Source: an uncultured Hyphomicrobiales bacterium
GTDB lineage: Bacteria > Pseudomonadota > Alphaproteobacteria > Rhizobiales > Beijerinckiaceae
DNA: 43,155 bases
Reading direction: 5' to 3'
Assembly (NCBI GenBank): GCA_903932565.1
Contig: CAIZGQ010000401.1
Span: forward strand, 1 to 43,155
The position numbers were made by a program, and so were the translations under genes. The notes under the pieces are model-generated. The model saw only the letters and a program-made list of their open reading frames with translations. It had not been told where the DNA came from and made no database searches. Positions 15,692 through 22,893 of the stretch are shown piece after piece (position 1 is the stretch's first letter; each line of letters opens with the position of its first letter).

Positions 15692-16236
15692 GCCCGAGCC
15701 CCCGATGCTTCGGCAGTCACCCGCCCGGTTTCCAGAATTTTCACGACCCGGCCACCGCGCGTTCCCGCGTTGGGGAGGATCTCCACCCGCCCGACCTTCG
15801 CCAGCTTCTCATAAAGCACGTATCGCGCTGCATCCGCGTCGCGCAGACCGGCCGCCTGGGCCAGCTGCGCATTGCTTGGGCACGGCGCGCCCATATTGGC
15901 CGCGCGCACTAGCGCCAGGAACATCTTCCCCTCGGCCGTCTCGCGCCATTCATCGTTTACCGCGATGCGGCGTGCGCCTTCATCGCCCAGCGCCTGGCGC
16001 CGGCACCGCACCACAAAATACAGCAATTCGCGCGTGGCCTGGTCGCGTCCTTGCACGGGCGAAACCTCGCCCATGGCAATCCAGTCGCGCACAAGCGTCG
16101 GCACTTCGTGCTTTGGATTGAGCGATGGCCCCCGCGCATACAGGTGGCGTTCCCCGGCCCGCGCACCGGCAAACCAGGCTTCCAATTCCGGGCGCGGCAC
16201 ATAAAGCGCGCATTGCACCTGAGCCAATCGTGTCAC
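15688..16236 (-). CDS. Winged-helix hypothetical protein
   Basis: 182 aa from a GTG overlapping the upstream stop (GTGA). Residues about 105-170 look like a winged helix: EGKMFLALVRAANMGAPCPS, then AQLAQAAGL, a recognition-helix-like DADAARYVLYEKLA and a wing with RGGRVVKIL. The N-terminal part is a separate alpha/beta region. Its place between the CII-like regulator and the sliding clamp suggests replication or early control. The precise role is unknown. Confidence 0.6.
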   Translation of the reverse strand: MTRLAQVQCALYVPRPELEAWFAGARAGERHLYARGPSLNPKHEVPTLVRDWIAMGEVSPVQGRDQATRELLYFVVRCRRQALGDEGARRIAVNDEWRETAEGKMFLALVRAANMGAPCPSNAQLAQAAGLRDADAARYVLYEKLAKVGRVEILPNAGTRGGRVVKILETGRVTAEASGARA

Positions 16237-16718
16237 CGCCGAACCCCCTTCACCCCGGATTCCCGGATCGTTGTCAAAGCTTGCCGAAATTGAGAGCTAA
16301 CCCGGTCAAGGCCATCCAACTTACGCAGGATCTGTTCGGCCTCATCAGCATCGATGATCCCGTCGTTGGCGATGTCCTTCGATGTTTCGTTGGCAACTTC
16401 GCCGAGGCGCGACGCCAGCTGCATCACCAACCCGGGCGCGCTGTCCTGTTCAGCCCGGAAATCGATATGGGGAACAAACAAACCGCCCAGTTCACGGGCG
16501 AGCGCTGCTGCGATCGGCGGCAACTCCCCGCGTGACACCGCGATTTCATCGAGTGCAAGCGCACAATCAAGAGACGGAAAAACTGGCCGCGCCAGATTGT
16601 TCCAGTCGCCAACTACCGATCGAGACCGATCAGCCGTCGCGGATGATCCATCGATCCCGCCGCAAACAGAAATGGCAGTGCGGACTGCGCGCTTAATTCG
16701 GCCGAGCGATGGCATCAT
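16233..16718 (-). CDS. CII/CP76-family phage regulatory protein
   Basis: 161 aa from the ATG at 16718 (MMPSLGRIKRAV), preceded by GGGGGGA. The segment RIKRAVRTAISVCGG, then SRSVVGDWNN, then FPSLDCALALDEIAV fits the Phage_CP76 (CII-like) pattern: an HTH-like N-terminus followed by a helical C-terminal domain. It is second in the lytic operon behind the cro-like gene (26-base overlap), the position of cII in lambdoid phages, so a role in the lysis/lysogeny choice is likely. Confidence 0.7.
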   Translation of the reverse strand: MMPSLGRIKRAVRTAISVCGGIDGSSATADRSRSVVGDWNNLARPVFPSLDCALALDEIAVSRGELPPIAAALARELGGLFVPHIDFRAEQDSAPGLVMQLASRLGEVANETSKDIANDGIIDADEAEQILRKLDGLDRVSSQFRQALTTIRESGVKGVRR

Positions 16719-16989
16719 GAGTCCCCCCGGACAAGTTGTTGATATTTCCTGTCGAATTTTCAGCCAAATCGGACGTAACTTCCAAAGGGCGCCCAAATGG
16801 GAACACAACATCCTCAGCGGAAATCACATGCCCAGCGGCACTGACCCTCTCAATCACACCGGGCTGCTTGTGAGCAGGAATACGCCCAGCGGATTTCCAG
16901 CTTTGCACCGTGGATGGCGCTTCACCAATGAGGTCGGCGAAACGCCTGACACCCCCGAGGCGCGAGAAAAGATCGAGCTGACTTGCCAT
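16693..16989 (-). CDS. Cro-like repressor (carph-isopro/YdaS-type HTH)
   Basis: 98 aa from the ATG at 16989 (MASQLDLFSRLGGVRRFADL). The HTH is FADLIGEAPSTVQSWKSAGRIP at about residues 17-38, a typical Cro/YdaS recognition helix. It is the first gene of the lytic minus-strand unit and divergent from cI, with only 84 bases between them holding three operator sites. That arrangement makes Cro the natural identity. The C-terminus (NSTGNINNLSGG) is probably flexible. Confidence 0.75.
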   Translation of the reverse strand: MASQLDLFSRLGGVRRFADLIGEAPSTVQSWKSAGRIPAHKQPGVIERVSAAGHVISAEDVVFPFGRPLEVTSDLAENSTGNINNLSGGTHDAIARPN

Positions 16990-16999
16990 GGTGCGCACT

Positions 17000-17065
17000 C
17001 GTACGAATTTGTCGCACGTTTAGCAACGACTAATTCGCACAGATTTTGTGCGAACATTTCGCCAC
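17000..17065. promoter_or_regulatory. Right operator: three 19-bp repressor sites
   Basis: Between cro (start 16989) and cI (start 17074) are three sites of form NNNNCGA-N5-TCGNNNN. O1 is CGTACGAATTTGTCGCACG (17000-17018), O2 GCAACGACTAATTCGCACA (17023-17041), O3 TGTGCGAACATTTCGCCAC (17047-17065). Centres are 23 and 24 bp apart, about two helical turns, as in lambda OR. The consensus is close to TGTGCGA-N5-TCGCACA. They must overlap the divergent cro and cI promoters. A possible cro promoter on the minus strand is TTGCTA-17-TACGAG. Confidence 0.75.
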
Positions 17066-17073
17066 ACTGGGGC

Positions 17074-17829
17074 ATGGAACACGTAACTTCACGGCTGAAG
17101 GCGCTGCGCGTTCGCGCCAAGCCCAAATTGTCATCACGCGCGCTGGCCGATTTCCTTGAAATGCCGCACTCGACCTATGCAACGTACGAGTCGGCACTCA
17201 AATTCAAAAAGCCGATCCTACCGCTGGATCTCACAAAGCGCCTTGCAGCGATCTTCTCAGAACGCGGCATCCCCGAGCAGGAGACGATGGAACTTGCCGG
17301 GATAACTGGCAAGTTCAGCAGCTTTTCGACCACAGTCGACGCCGAAGATAATAACTGGCTTGAGGTTGAGGGCGCTGTCGCTGCGGGCATCTGGCGAGCC
17401 CAAACAAATTGGCCAGATAGAGAGCGTTACTTAGCGAGATTTGGCCCGTCCCGGTATAAAACCGAAGAGAGGTTCGCGGTAAGAATGGAAGGTCTTTCGA
17501 TGAATCGGACCATCCCACCGGGCTCTGATCTTGAATGCCTCTGGGTGAAGTTTTCCGCGATCCCGCCACGGCCAGGCGACCTTGTTATCGTCGAGCGCCA
17601 CAATCACGATCTGGTAGAGCTGACCTGCAAACGACTCGCTATGGACGGGGAAGACTACATTCTTTTGGCGGAATCCACGGAGCCCGAATTTTCCGATCCG
17701 ATCCATGTCGGCCGCCCTGATAACGGTATGTTCGTTGACGATGAAGTGCGTGTGGTGGGAATCGTCCTGTCTGCGAAACTCAACCTTGCACCAAACAACC
17801 TTGACGATCGGCGATATCATCACAGCTGA
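17074..17829 (+). CDS. CI-type repressor, LexA-like S24 peptidase
   Basis: 251 aa from the ATG at 17074; an in-frame extension upstream runs over the operators and the cro gene and is rejected. Residues 1-65 are the HTH (SSRALADFLEMPHSTYATYE). The S24 domain has a likely self-cleavage site at Ala104-Gly105 (VAAGIW), Ser142 in MEGLSMN and the general base Lys186 in LTCKRL. A RecA-stimulated cut would inactivate it and induce the prophage. It is divergent from cro and followed by the second operator, so it controls both lytic and plus-strand operons and probably itself. Confidence 0.88.
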   Translation: MEHVTSRLKALRVRAKPKLSSRALADFLEMPHSTYATYESALKFKKPILPLDLTKRLAAIFSERGIPEQETMELAGITGKFSSFSTTVDAEDNNWLEVEGAVAAGIWRAQTNWPDRERYLARFGPSRYKTEERFAVRMEGLSMNRTIPPGSDLECLWVKFSAIPPRPGDLVIVERHNHDLVELTCKRLAMDGEDYILLAESTEPEFSDPIHVGRPDNGMFVDDEVRVVGIVLSAKLNLAPNNLDDRRYHHS

Positions 17830-17830
17830 C

Positions 17831-17870
17831 TGTGCGAAATTTTCGTTGACACGTACGATTTAGTCGCACA
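17831..17870. promoter_or_regulatory. Second operator: two repressor sites behind cI
   Basis: O4 is TGTGCGAAATTTTCGTTGA (17831-17849) and O5 is CGTACGATTTAGTCGCACA (17852-17870), centres 21 bp apart. O5 is nearly a copy of O1: the 22 bases from 17852 match those from 17000 with three mismatches. They occupy the only gap between cI and the next plus-strand gene, the place of a pL/OL-like control region. Confidence 0.7.
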
Positions 17871-17875
17871 TTTGT
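17846..17875 (+). promoter_or_regulatory. Candidate pL-like early promoter
   Basis: A perfect TTGACA -35 at 17846-17851 lies inside O4, and the -10 position (about 17869-17875, CATTTG) falls at the edge of O5. The -10 match is poor. Repressor bound at O4 and O5 would block it. It would drive the operon from 17903 to the integrase. Confidence 0.5.
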
Positions 17876-17902
17876 GCTTCCCGTTACCAACGGGAGGCAA
17901 CC

Positions 17903-18142
17903 ATGCTCCACATTCCTGCAGATTTCCCCGCGCCCGGCTCTGACGCATTTCTTGCGCCGACCGGCGAACAGGTGCGCATCCAGCGCCGAAATGACGACGG
18001 CAGCCTGCTGATCAGCCGCTCCAGCACAGTGCCAGGCACTGCCAGCGGCAACATGACTGTCCCTGGTGGCCAGCTTCACGCGAAGCGCATGGACGCAATC
18101 AATGCTGGCCCACATCGCCGGCGGCGGGCGGCGTCACGATGA
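17903..18142 (+). CDS. Hypothetical protein, first gene of the plus-strand operon
   Basis: 79 aa beginning MLHIPADFPAPGSDAFLAP, with a clear GGGAGG ribosome site 6 nt before the ATG. A short beta-like core (GEQVRIQRRNDDGSLLISRS) is followed by a basic tail (HRRRRAASR). Its stop overlaps the next start (ATGA). First gene behind the repressor-controlled promoter, so expressed early. Family not recognised. Confidence 0.65.
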   Translation: MLHIPADFPAPGSDAFLAPTGEQVRIQRRNDDGSLLISRSSTVPGTASGNMTVPGGQLHAKRMDAINAGPHRRRRAASR

Positions 18143-18606
18143 CCGCGCCAACCACAGTCGCAGAATTAGCTGCGAGCATCTACCAGACTCGACAACGCAC
18201 TGCCCAGACTGTCGTGCGCAACCGCGGTATGTCGATTGCAGAGGCCGAGAGACATCTGCGGCCTTGGCTTGCGATTGCATGCATCGCCGGTGCTTCGCTA
18301 CCCGAGATCGACGAGTTGATTGCCGATCTCGAAGATATGAGCCGCGCCAGCAAGCATTCAATGTCACCCGGCGCAATCCGATGGCTTGCCGCCGAAGAGA
18401 TCTGCCCGCGGTCAACATGGGCACCGTTGCTGACTAAGGCACGTAATCAGGCGTTTGATCGCTTCCTTGAAGCCGATGCTGAACCTGCACGTTCCACTGC
18501 GGTTAGCCTCCAAAAGGTATGCCTTGCGCTGCAGCACGATGTGAATGGCCACCGCATTCCGGCTTATCGGCATCCATCAACACGTAACCTTGCGATGGCC
18601 GCGTAA
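18139..18606 (+). CDS. Hypothetical helical protein
   Basis: 155 aa, mostly helical (TVAELAASIYQTRQRTAQTV, then AEAERHLRPWLAIACIAGAS, LPEIDELIADLEDMS). ATGA overlap with the gene before and TAATG overlap with the tiny membrane protein after. No known motif or catalytic residues; an early-gene role is inferred from the operon. Confidence 0.65.
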   Translation: MTAPTTVAELAASIYQTRQRTAQTVVRNRGMSIAEAERHLRPWLAIACIAGASLPEIDELIADLEDMSRASKHSMSPGAIRWLAAEEICPRSTWAPLLTKARNQAFDRFLEADAEPARSTAVSLQKVCLALQHDVNGHRIPAYRHPSTRNLAMAA

Positions 18607-18698
18607 TGGCTACCCGTGCGCCCCTCATCTCTATCGGACTGATCAGCTTCACCCTATTCTATTTGGCTGAGATCTTGCTGCAGGCCGCCACGCGGTGA
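18606..18698 (+). CDS. Tiny membrane protein (30 aa)
   Basis: Begins MATRAPLISIGLISFTLFYL and ends LLQAATR. The single hydrophobic stretch (residues about 6-26) is long enough for one membrane span. The start overlaps the preceding stop (TAATG) and the stop overlaps the next start (GTGA), which argues for real translation despite its size. Function unknown. Confidence 0.5.
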   Translation: MATRAPLISIGLISFTLFYLAEILLQAATR

Positions 18699-18811
18699 TT
18701 GTCCTGCGCAATCTCGCCAGCGTCAGCGCGCGATATCCAAACCTCACTTTCTGCATCGGCCTTGTAGTAGCCGCGCTCGCTGGCTGCGTTGCGGCGAAAC
18801 TGGGTATCTGA
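18695..18811 (+). CDS. Tiny membrane protein (38 aa)
   Basis: GTG start in a GTGA overlap with the gene before. Reads (V)IVLRNLASVSARYP and then one likely membrane span, LTFCIGLVVAALAGCVAA, ending KLGI. A single-pass, positive-inside-type layout. No known family. One of three such genes in a row. Confidence 0.45.
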   Translation: MIVLRNLASVSARYPNLTFCIGLVVAALAGCVAAKLGI

Positions 18812-18822
18812 AAGGCTTTCAC

Positions 18823-18924
18823 ATGGTCTGGCTTGCCATCGTTCCAGCAGTCTTTTCAGTCGGCTTTTTCGCTGGCTGCTCTTGGCACACGCATTGGTCA
18901 TTGGATGAACGCAGTGACCAGTGA
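18823..18924 (+). CDS. Tiny membrane protein (33 aa)
   Basis: Reads MVWLAIVPAVFSVGFFAGCS and then a polar tail, WHTHWSLDERSDQ. One predicted span at residues 2-19. AAAGG lies about 8 nt before the ATG. It overlaps the start of the zinc-ribbon gene in another frame by 20 bases. The hydrophobic-then-GC motif could be read as a signal anchor or lipobox-like end, but Cys19 lacks a convincing lipobox. Confidence 0.5.
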   Translation: MVWLAIVPAVFSVGFFAGCSWHTHWSLDERSDQ

Positions 18925-19102
18925 CCCGACCGCCTGGAAGCCGACCACCTGCGAAGATTGCGGCGCCCCGCAGCCAAGCTTTTCTCTGACCGGGCCCATA
19001 GGCCCTTGGCGTTGCTTCACATGCAACACCGCAGCCGCGCCGATCGCGGCTTCCAATCCACAACCGGCCGCCGTAGCCGCACCTTCAGGAATACTGCTAT
19101 GA
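18905..19102 (+). CDS. Small zinc-ribbon protein
   Basis: 65 aa from MNAVTSDPTAWKPTTCEDCG. Two CxxC pairs (CEDC and CFTC, about 20 residues apart) make a zinc ribbon at residues about 16-40, followed by an Ala/Pro-rich tail. The stop overlaps the start of the ParB-like gene (ATGA). Probably a nucleic-acid- or protein-binding accessory factor; function unknown. Confidence 0.6.
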   Translation: MNAVTSDPTAWKPTTCEDCGAPQPSFSLTGPIGPWRCFTCNTAAAPIAASNPQPAAVAAPSGILL

Positions 19103-20118
19103 ACGCACCGCGCCGTATCGAGCCCGGCCCACAGGTCGGAAATCCACCCAGCTTGGAACAGGTGCCGGTCACGCGCCTGCAGGTCGACCCGACCTATCAA
19201 CGCGCCACTGACAGCGAAGCATCACGCCGCATCATCGCGGGAATGGTCAAGAAGTGGAACTGGACGTTGTGTCAGCCGCTTGTGGTTGCGCGCCGCACCG
19301 ATGGCTCGCTTTGGGTGCTGGACGGCCAGCACCGGCTTGCAGGCGCGATCGAGCGCGGCGACATCCCCTATGTCCCTTGCGTCATTTCATCTTCTCTCGA
19401 CCACGCGGATGAGGCGCGCACTTTCGTTGAGCTGAATACGCGCCGGCAGAAGCTCAGCCAAGGCCAAATCTTTCACGGTATGCTGGCCGCTGGCGATCCG
19501 GACGCCAAACAGGTGCAGCAGCTGCTCAACGACACGGGCTGGCGCGTAATGCGTAACAGCAACACGGCCAGTTATAAGCCGGGCGATCTGGAATGCGCAC
19601 CGATGATCGTCAGAATGCTTGCGGCCAGAGGCGAACCGGCCACGCGCTTCGCGTTGACCGTGTTACGCGCAGCGTGGCCCGACAAGGCGGTTCGGCAATC
19701 TGCGACGTTGATCAAGGCAGTCGTCGAGCTGTTCGACCAGGTCAACGACACAAGCCTGACGGCCGCGAAGCTGATTGCGTCGATCGGATCGATCCTTCCC
19801 GAGCGCTGGATATCCCGTGGCGCAGCACTTCAGGATCATGATCGCGCACTGTCCGCTGTGACTGCCATCGCACGCGCCATGCTTAGCCTGGCATCTGGCG
19901 AAGCACAGCCAAGCTTCACGCGACCAGTCACCGCGGTTTCCCCGCCCAAACTCATCACCAAGCCAATTCCTGCTGCGCGCCCCTTCACGGCGCCGCCGCC
20001 AGAGCGCGTCTTTGGTGCTTCGGGGAAGGGCTGGTGCGCCCAATGCGAGACACTTCGCAGCCGCGAATACGCGGGCGCCTGCACCAACCGCTTTTGCAAA
20101 CTTCGCGGCCACGTCTGA
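19099..20118 (+). CDS. ParB-like nuclease-domain protein (DUF6551-like)
   Basis: 339 aa from the ATG at 19099 (MNAPRRIEPGPQVG). The ParB/sulfiredoxin-type N-domain covers about 20-115: VPVTRLQVDPTYQRA, then LWVLDGQHRLAGAIERGDI, with the DGQHR motif in place of GERR. A helical middle follows, and the extreme C-terminus carries a possible zinc finger (CAQC...CTNRFC). Proteins of this type bind or hydrolyse CTP or nick DNA; which applies here is not known. It starts in ATGA overlap with the zinc-ribbon gene and is followed 13 bases later by a second ParB-like gene. Confidence 0.75.
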   Translation: MNAPRRIEPGPQVGNPPSLEQVPVTRLQVDPTYQRATDSEASRRIIAGMVKKWNWTLCQPLVVARRTDGSLWVLDGQHRLAGAIERGDIPYVPCVISSSLDHADEARTFVELNTRRQKLSQGQIFHGMLAAGDPDAKQVQQLLNDTGWRVMRNSNTASYKPGDLECAPMIVRMLAARGEPATRFALTVLRAAWPDKAVRQSATLIKAVVELFDQVNDTSLTAAKLIASIGSILPERWISRGAALQDHDRALSAVTAIARAMLSLASGEAQPSFTRPVTAVSPPKLITKPIPAARPFTAPPPERVFGASGKGWCAQCETLRSREYAGACTNRFCKLRGHV

Positions 20119-20131
20119 ACAGGAGAATTTC

Positions 20132-21514
20132 ATGACTCTTTCCATGTTGCCACTCAACACATTGTGCCTGTCGAGCCTGAACGTGCGCCACACCGAACGC
20201 GATGCCGATATCGCATCGCTCGCCGAAGACATCGCCGCGCGCGGTCTGATCCAGAATCTGGTCGTGGTGCCCGCGCATTTCATGACCGGCGAAGCCACCG
20301 AAGGGTGGGACGACAAATGGGAGGTCATCGCGGGCGGCCGGCGCTTTCAGGCGATGCAGCTGCTGGTGGCCGATGGCCGCCTTGCCGTTGATCATCCGGT
20401 GGCCTGCCTGGTCGAAGATCGCGACGAAGCCCGCGAAATCAGCCTGTCGGAAAATCTGCACAAGGTCAGCATGAACCCGGCCGACGAATTCGCCGCCTAT
20501 CAGGCGATTGTGGACAACACACCCGATCTGAACCGCGACGCGGCCATCGCCAAATGCGCCAAACGCTTCGGCAAGACCGTGCGCCACGTCGAAGGCCGCC
20601 TGCGCCTCGCCAGCCTCTGCCCCGAAGTACTCGACGCGCTGCGCGCCGACCTGATCTCGCTCGATGCCGCCAAGGCCTACGCGGCCACCACCGACCACGA
20701 TCTGCAGCGCAAGGTTTTCGCCGCGCGCGAGCGCGACACATACAGCGGGCACAACGCCAATACGATCCGCTATGAAATCCGTGGCAAGACCCTGCCCCTC
20801 GATGCGCCACTGGCGACCTTCGTCGGCCTGGTCGCCTATCAGGCCGAAGGCGGCCGCATCGAAGCCGAGATGTTCATGGGCGCCGAAGGCCAGCAGCGCA
20901 TCGTCGATGTGCCGCTGCTGAAAAAGCTGGCAACCGCCATGGGCGAAGCCGCCGTGCCCGCACTGGCCAAGGCAGACGGTTTCAAGTCTGGCCTGTTCGT
21001 TGCCGAAACCGCACGCATGGCCCGCATGCCCAAACCGCCCGAAGGTTTCGCGTTGGCGTGGGACAACTGCGATCAACCCAGCAAGACAAAGCTGAAAAAG
21101 TCGATCGCCGTCTATGCCATCAATGCCGAAGGCACCGGCCTCGAACGTATCGGCCGATTGAAGCCTGCGGATGAAACCAAAAAGACTGAAGCCCCGCGCG
21201 ACTGGGAGGCCGAACGCGCCGAGCAAAATCGCATCCGCGCCATCGAGCACAAGGCATCGCAAATGGCCATTCCAAAGTTCGCCGGCACCCCGCTCGAAGG
21301 TATCGCCTTCTACCCCGCGAATGGCTGGAACCGCGATTGCGACGACGATCACGTCTATGTCGAACTGCTGATTAAGGTGTCGATCACCGACATCGAGGCC
21401 CAGCGGGCAGAGGCCGAACGCTTGATCGATGAAGAGGAAGCCGCGGTGCGGCGCGAAAAGCTGATCGAAGTACTGAAGACCGAACGCGAATCGGCCGAAG
21501 CGTCCGAGGTCTGA
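20132..21514 (+). CDS. ParB/RepB/Spo0J-family protein
   Basis: 460 aa, start fixed by AGGAG before the ATG. The ParB N-domain has SLNVRHTERDADIASLAEDI, then WEVIAGGRRFQAMQLL (box II-like GGRR), then REISLSENLHKVSMNP (box III). The central HTH region has AAIAKCAKRFGKTVRHVEGR. The C-terminal half is long and charged, with coiled coil at the end. True ParBs segregate plasmids with ParA, but no ParA is encoded here. It may therefore act in DNA binding, regulation or anti-restriction, or use a host ParA. Confidence 0.8.
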   Translation: MTLSMLPLNTLCLSSLNVRHTERDADIASLAEDIAARGLIQNLVVVPAHFMTGEATEGWDDKWEVIAGGRRFQAMQLLVADGRLAVDHPVACLVEDRDEAREISLSENLHKVSMNPADEFAAYQAIVDNTPDLNRDAAIAKCAKRFGKTVRHVEGRLRLASLCPEVLDALRADLISLDAAKAYAATTDHDLQRKVFAARERDTYSGHNANTIRYEIRGKTLPLDAPLATFVGLVAYQAEGGRIEAEMFMGAEGQQRIVDVPLLKKLATAMGEAAVPALAKADGFKSGLFVAETARMARMPKPPEGFALAWDNCDQPSKTKLKKSIAVYAINAEGTGLERIGRLKPADETKKTEAPRDWEAERAEQNRIRAIEHKASQMAIPKFAGTPLEGIAFYPANGWNRDCDDDHVYVELLIKVSITDIEAQRAEAERLIDEEEAAVRREKLIEVLKTERESAEASEV

Positions 21515-21516
21515 CC

Positions 21517-21768
21517 ATGTCTGACGGCCCCTTTTGCAAGGATTGTAAGTTCCTGCGGACGTATATCGGTGGCCATCCGCCCGAGTGCTGGCGGCCGACC
21601 AAGCCAGCCTTCGATTTGGTACGTGGCGAAAAATATACTTACAGCTCGTTCGATCCGCACCGCGAACGATCGGGTACGCGCACCTTGTTTGGCCGTCAAA
21701 AGTGCGGGCCGGGTGGCGTGTTCTTTCAGCAAAGCCGCTTTTCGCCGCTGCCACCACCCAGCAAATGA
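21517..21768 (+). CDS. Small Cys-containing protein
   Basis: 83 aa. CKDC near the N-terminus with two further cysteines (PECWRP and QKCGPGG) makes a likely single zinc site, a pattern common in small phage proteins. Starts two bases after the ParB stop and ends in an ATGA overlap with the methyltransferase. Function unknown. Confidence 0.6.
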   Translation: MSDGPFCKDCKFLRTYIGGHPPECWRPTKPAFDLVRGEKYTYSSFDPHRERSGTRTLFGRQKCGPGGVFFQQSRFSPLPPPSK

Positions 21769-22394
21769 TCATGCGTTGCGAAGTCCAACTCCACCGCTAC
21801 GCACTGATCCTGACCGATCCGCCATGGGAAACCCTGCTATGGTCGGGCGCCAAGCGCACCCCCACGCAAAAGACCGGCGATGATCATTATCCGGTGATGT
21901 CCGCCCAGGACATGGCTGCACTGCCGATCGCCGAGATCGCCGCCGACGACGCGGTGCTGGCGATGTGGGTGATCGGCAGCCATCTGGATCAGGCGCTTGA
22001 TCTCGGCCGGGCGTGGGGCTTCGAGTTCAAGACCGACCTATTCTATTGGGCCAAGCAACGCCGCCTGCACCCCGACCAGATCGTTCTGTTCAGCCAGGAC
22101 GTCGCACCCGCGCCGATCGGTATGGGGAAATATACCCGCAAACAAGTCGAGCCGTGCCTGCTATTCAAACGCGGCAAAGGCCTACGCGTATGCGACCACA
22201 GCGTGCGCCAGCTGATCGTCGCCCCCAAACGCGAACACAGCCGCAAGCCCGACGAACAATACCCTGCGCTGGAATCGCTGTTCGGCGATGTGCCACGTGT
22301 CGAACTGTTCGCCCGCACCACCCGCACCGGGTGGGACAGCTGGGGCAACCAGACCGACAAATTCACGCCTCAAACATTTCTGGGGGCGGCATGA
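21765..22394 (+). CDS. MT-A70-family adenine DNA methyltransferase
   Basis: 209 aa from an ATG overlapping the preceding stop. The catalytic motif DPPW is at residues 18-21 (ALILTDPPWETLL). The SAM-binding and core strands follow: AVLAMWVIGSHLDQAL, AWGFEFKTDLFYWAK and QVEPCLLFKRGKGL, then YPALESLFGDVPRVELFART, all in the MT-A70 order. It would make N6-methyladenine in phage or host DNA, plausibly against restriction. No cognate endonuclease is seen, so it looks like an orphan enzyme. Confidence 0.85.
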   Translation: MIMRCEVQLHRYALILTDPPWETLLWSGAKRTPTQKTGDDHYPVMSAQDMAALPIAEIAADDAVLAMWVIGSHLDQALDLGRAWGFEFKTDLFYWAKQRRLHPDQIVLFSQDVAPAPIGMGKYTRKQVEPCLLFKRGKGLRVCDHSVRQLIVAPKREHSRKPDEQYPALESLFGDVPRVELFARTTRTGWDSWGNQTDKFTPQTFLGAA

Positions 22395-22702
22395 ACGCGC
22401 CCACTACCTTTGATCAGCACGCGGTGACCGCCGAACGCCGCTGGCGGCAGCAACTGATCGCCGATCTGCCCGATGCCGCCAGCTTCGCCCGCGAACTGCC
22501 CGGCCCGATCGCGCTGGCGCTGGCCAATGCCTATTTTGACAAACACGCCCCGGCCTATCGCGCGCGCACGGCACACGATGCGGCCGAGCTGCGCCGCTGG
22601 GGCCTATGCGACTTTCCCAGCGCGCGCAGCAACGGCCTGCTGCTGACAAACTTCGGCGTCACCGTACGCCGCCACGTCCTGAACGATGAGGCAACCCGAT
22701 GA
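22391..22702 (+). CDS. Hypothetical protein
   Basis: 103 aa, helical (AERRWRQQLIADLPDAASFA, then RTAHDAAELRRWGL), ending LTNFGVTVRRHVLNDEATR. ATGA overlaps on both sides place it firmly in the operon between the methyltransferase and the integrase-side genes. Family not recognised. Confidence 0.6.
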   Translation: MNAPTTFDQHAVTAERRWRQQLIADLPDAASFARELPGPIALALANAYFDKHAPAYRARTAHDAAELRRWGLCDFPSARSNGLLLTNFGVTVRRHVLNDEATR

Positions 22703-22893
22703 CTGCACCGGCTCGCTTTACCCAGGCCGATATCACCCGCCTCGTCAAAGGCGTGATGGCCGCTGGCATGGACATTCGTTCGATACGTGTTGCCCCCAAT
22801 GGTGAAATAGTTGTGTCTGCTGCCGCCGAGGAGCAGGTTATCGAATACACCGCGAATCCACTGGACCGGCTCTTGATCAATGGCACCTCGTAA
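22699..22893 (+). CDS. Conserved-type small protein upstream of integrase
   Basis: 64 aa: MTAPARFTQADITRLVKGVM, then IRVAPNGEIVVSAAAEEQ. A helix followed by a beta hairpin. Small proteins of this look often sit directly before alphaproteobacterial phage integrases. A recombination accessory or excisionase role is possible, but there is no classical winged-helix Xis motif. It overlaps the integrase gene by 14 bases. Confidence 0.55.
   Translation: MTAPARFTQADITRLVKGVMAAGMDIRSIRVAPNGEIVVSAAAEEQVIEYTANPLDRLLINGTS

Noticed and set aside
16354-17073. In-frame N-terminal extension of the repressor to 491 residues
   Set aside because: It runs antisense through the CII-like and cro-like genes and over the operators; the repressor HTH begins naturally at the ATG at 17074.
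19985-21772. Long antisense reading frame (595 codons) opposite the ParB gene
   Set aside because: It mirrors a GC-rich gene with strong third-position bias; the sense frame has ParB motifs and a ribosome site.
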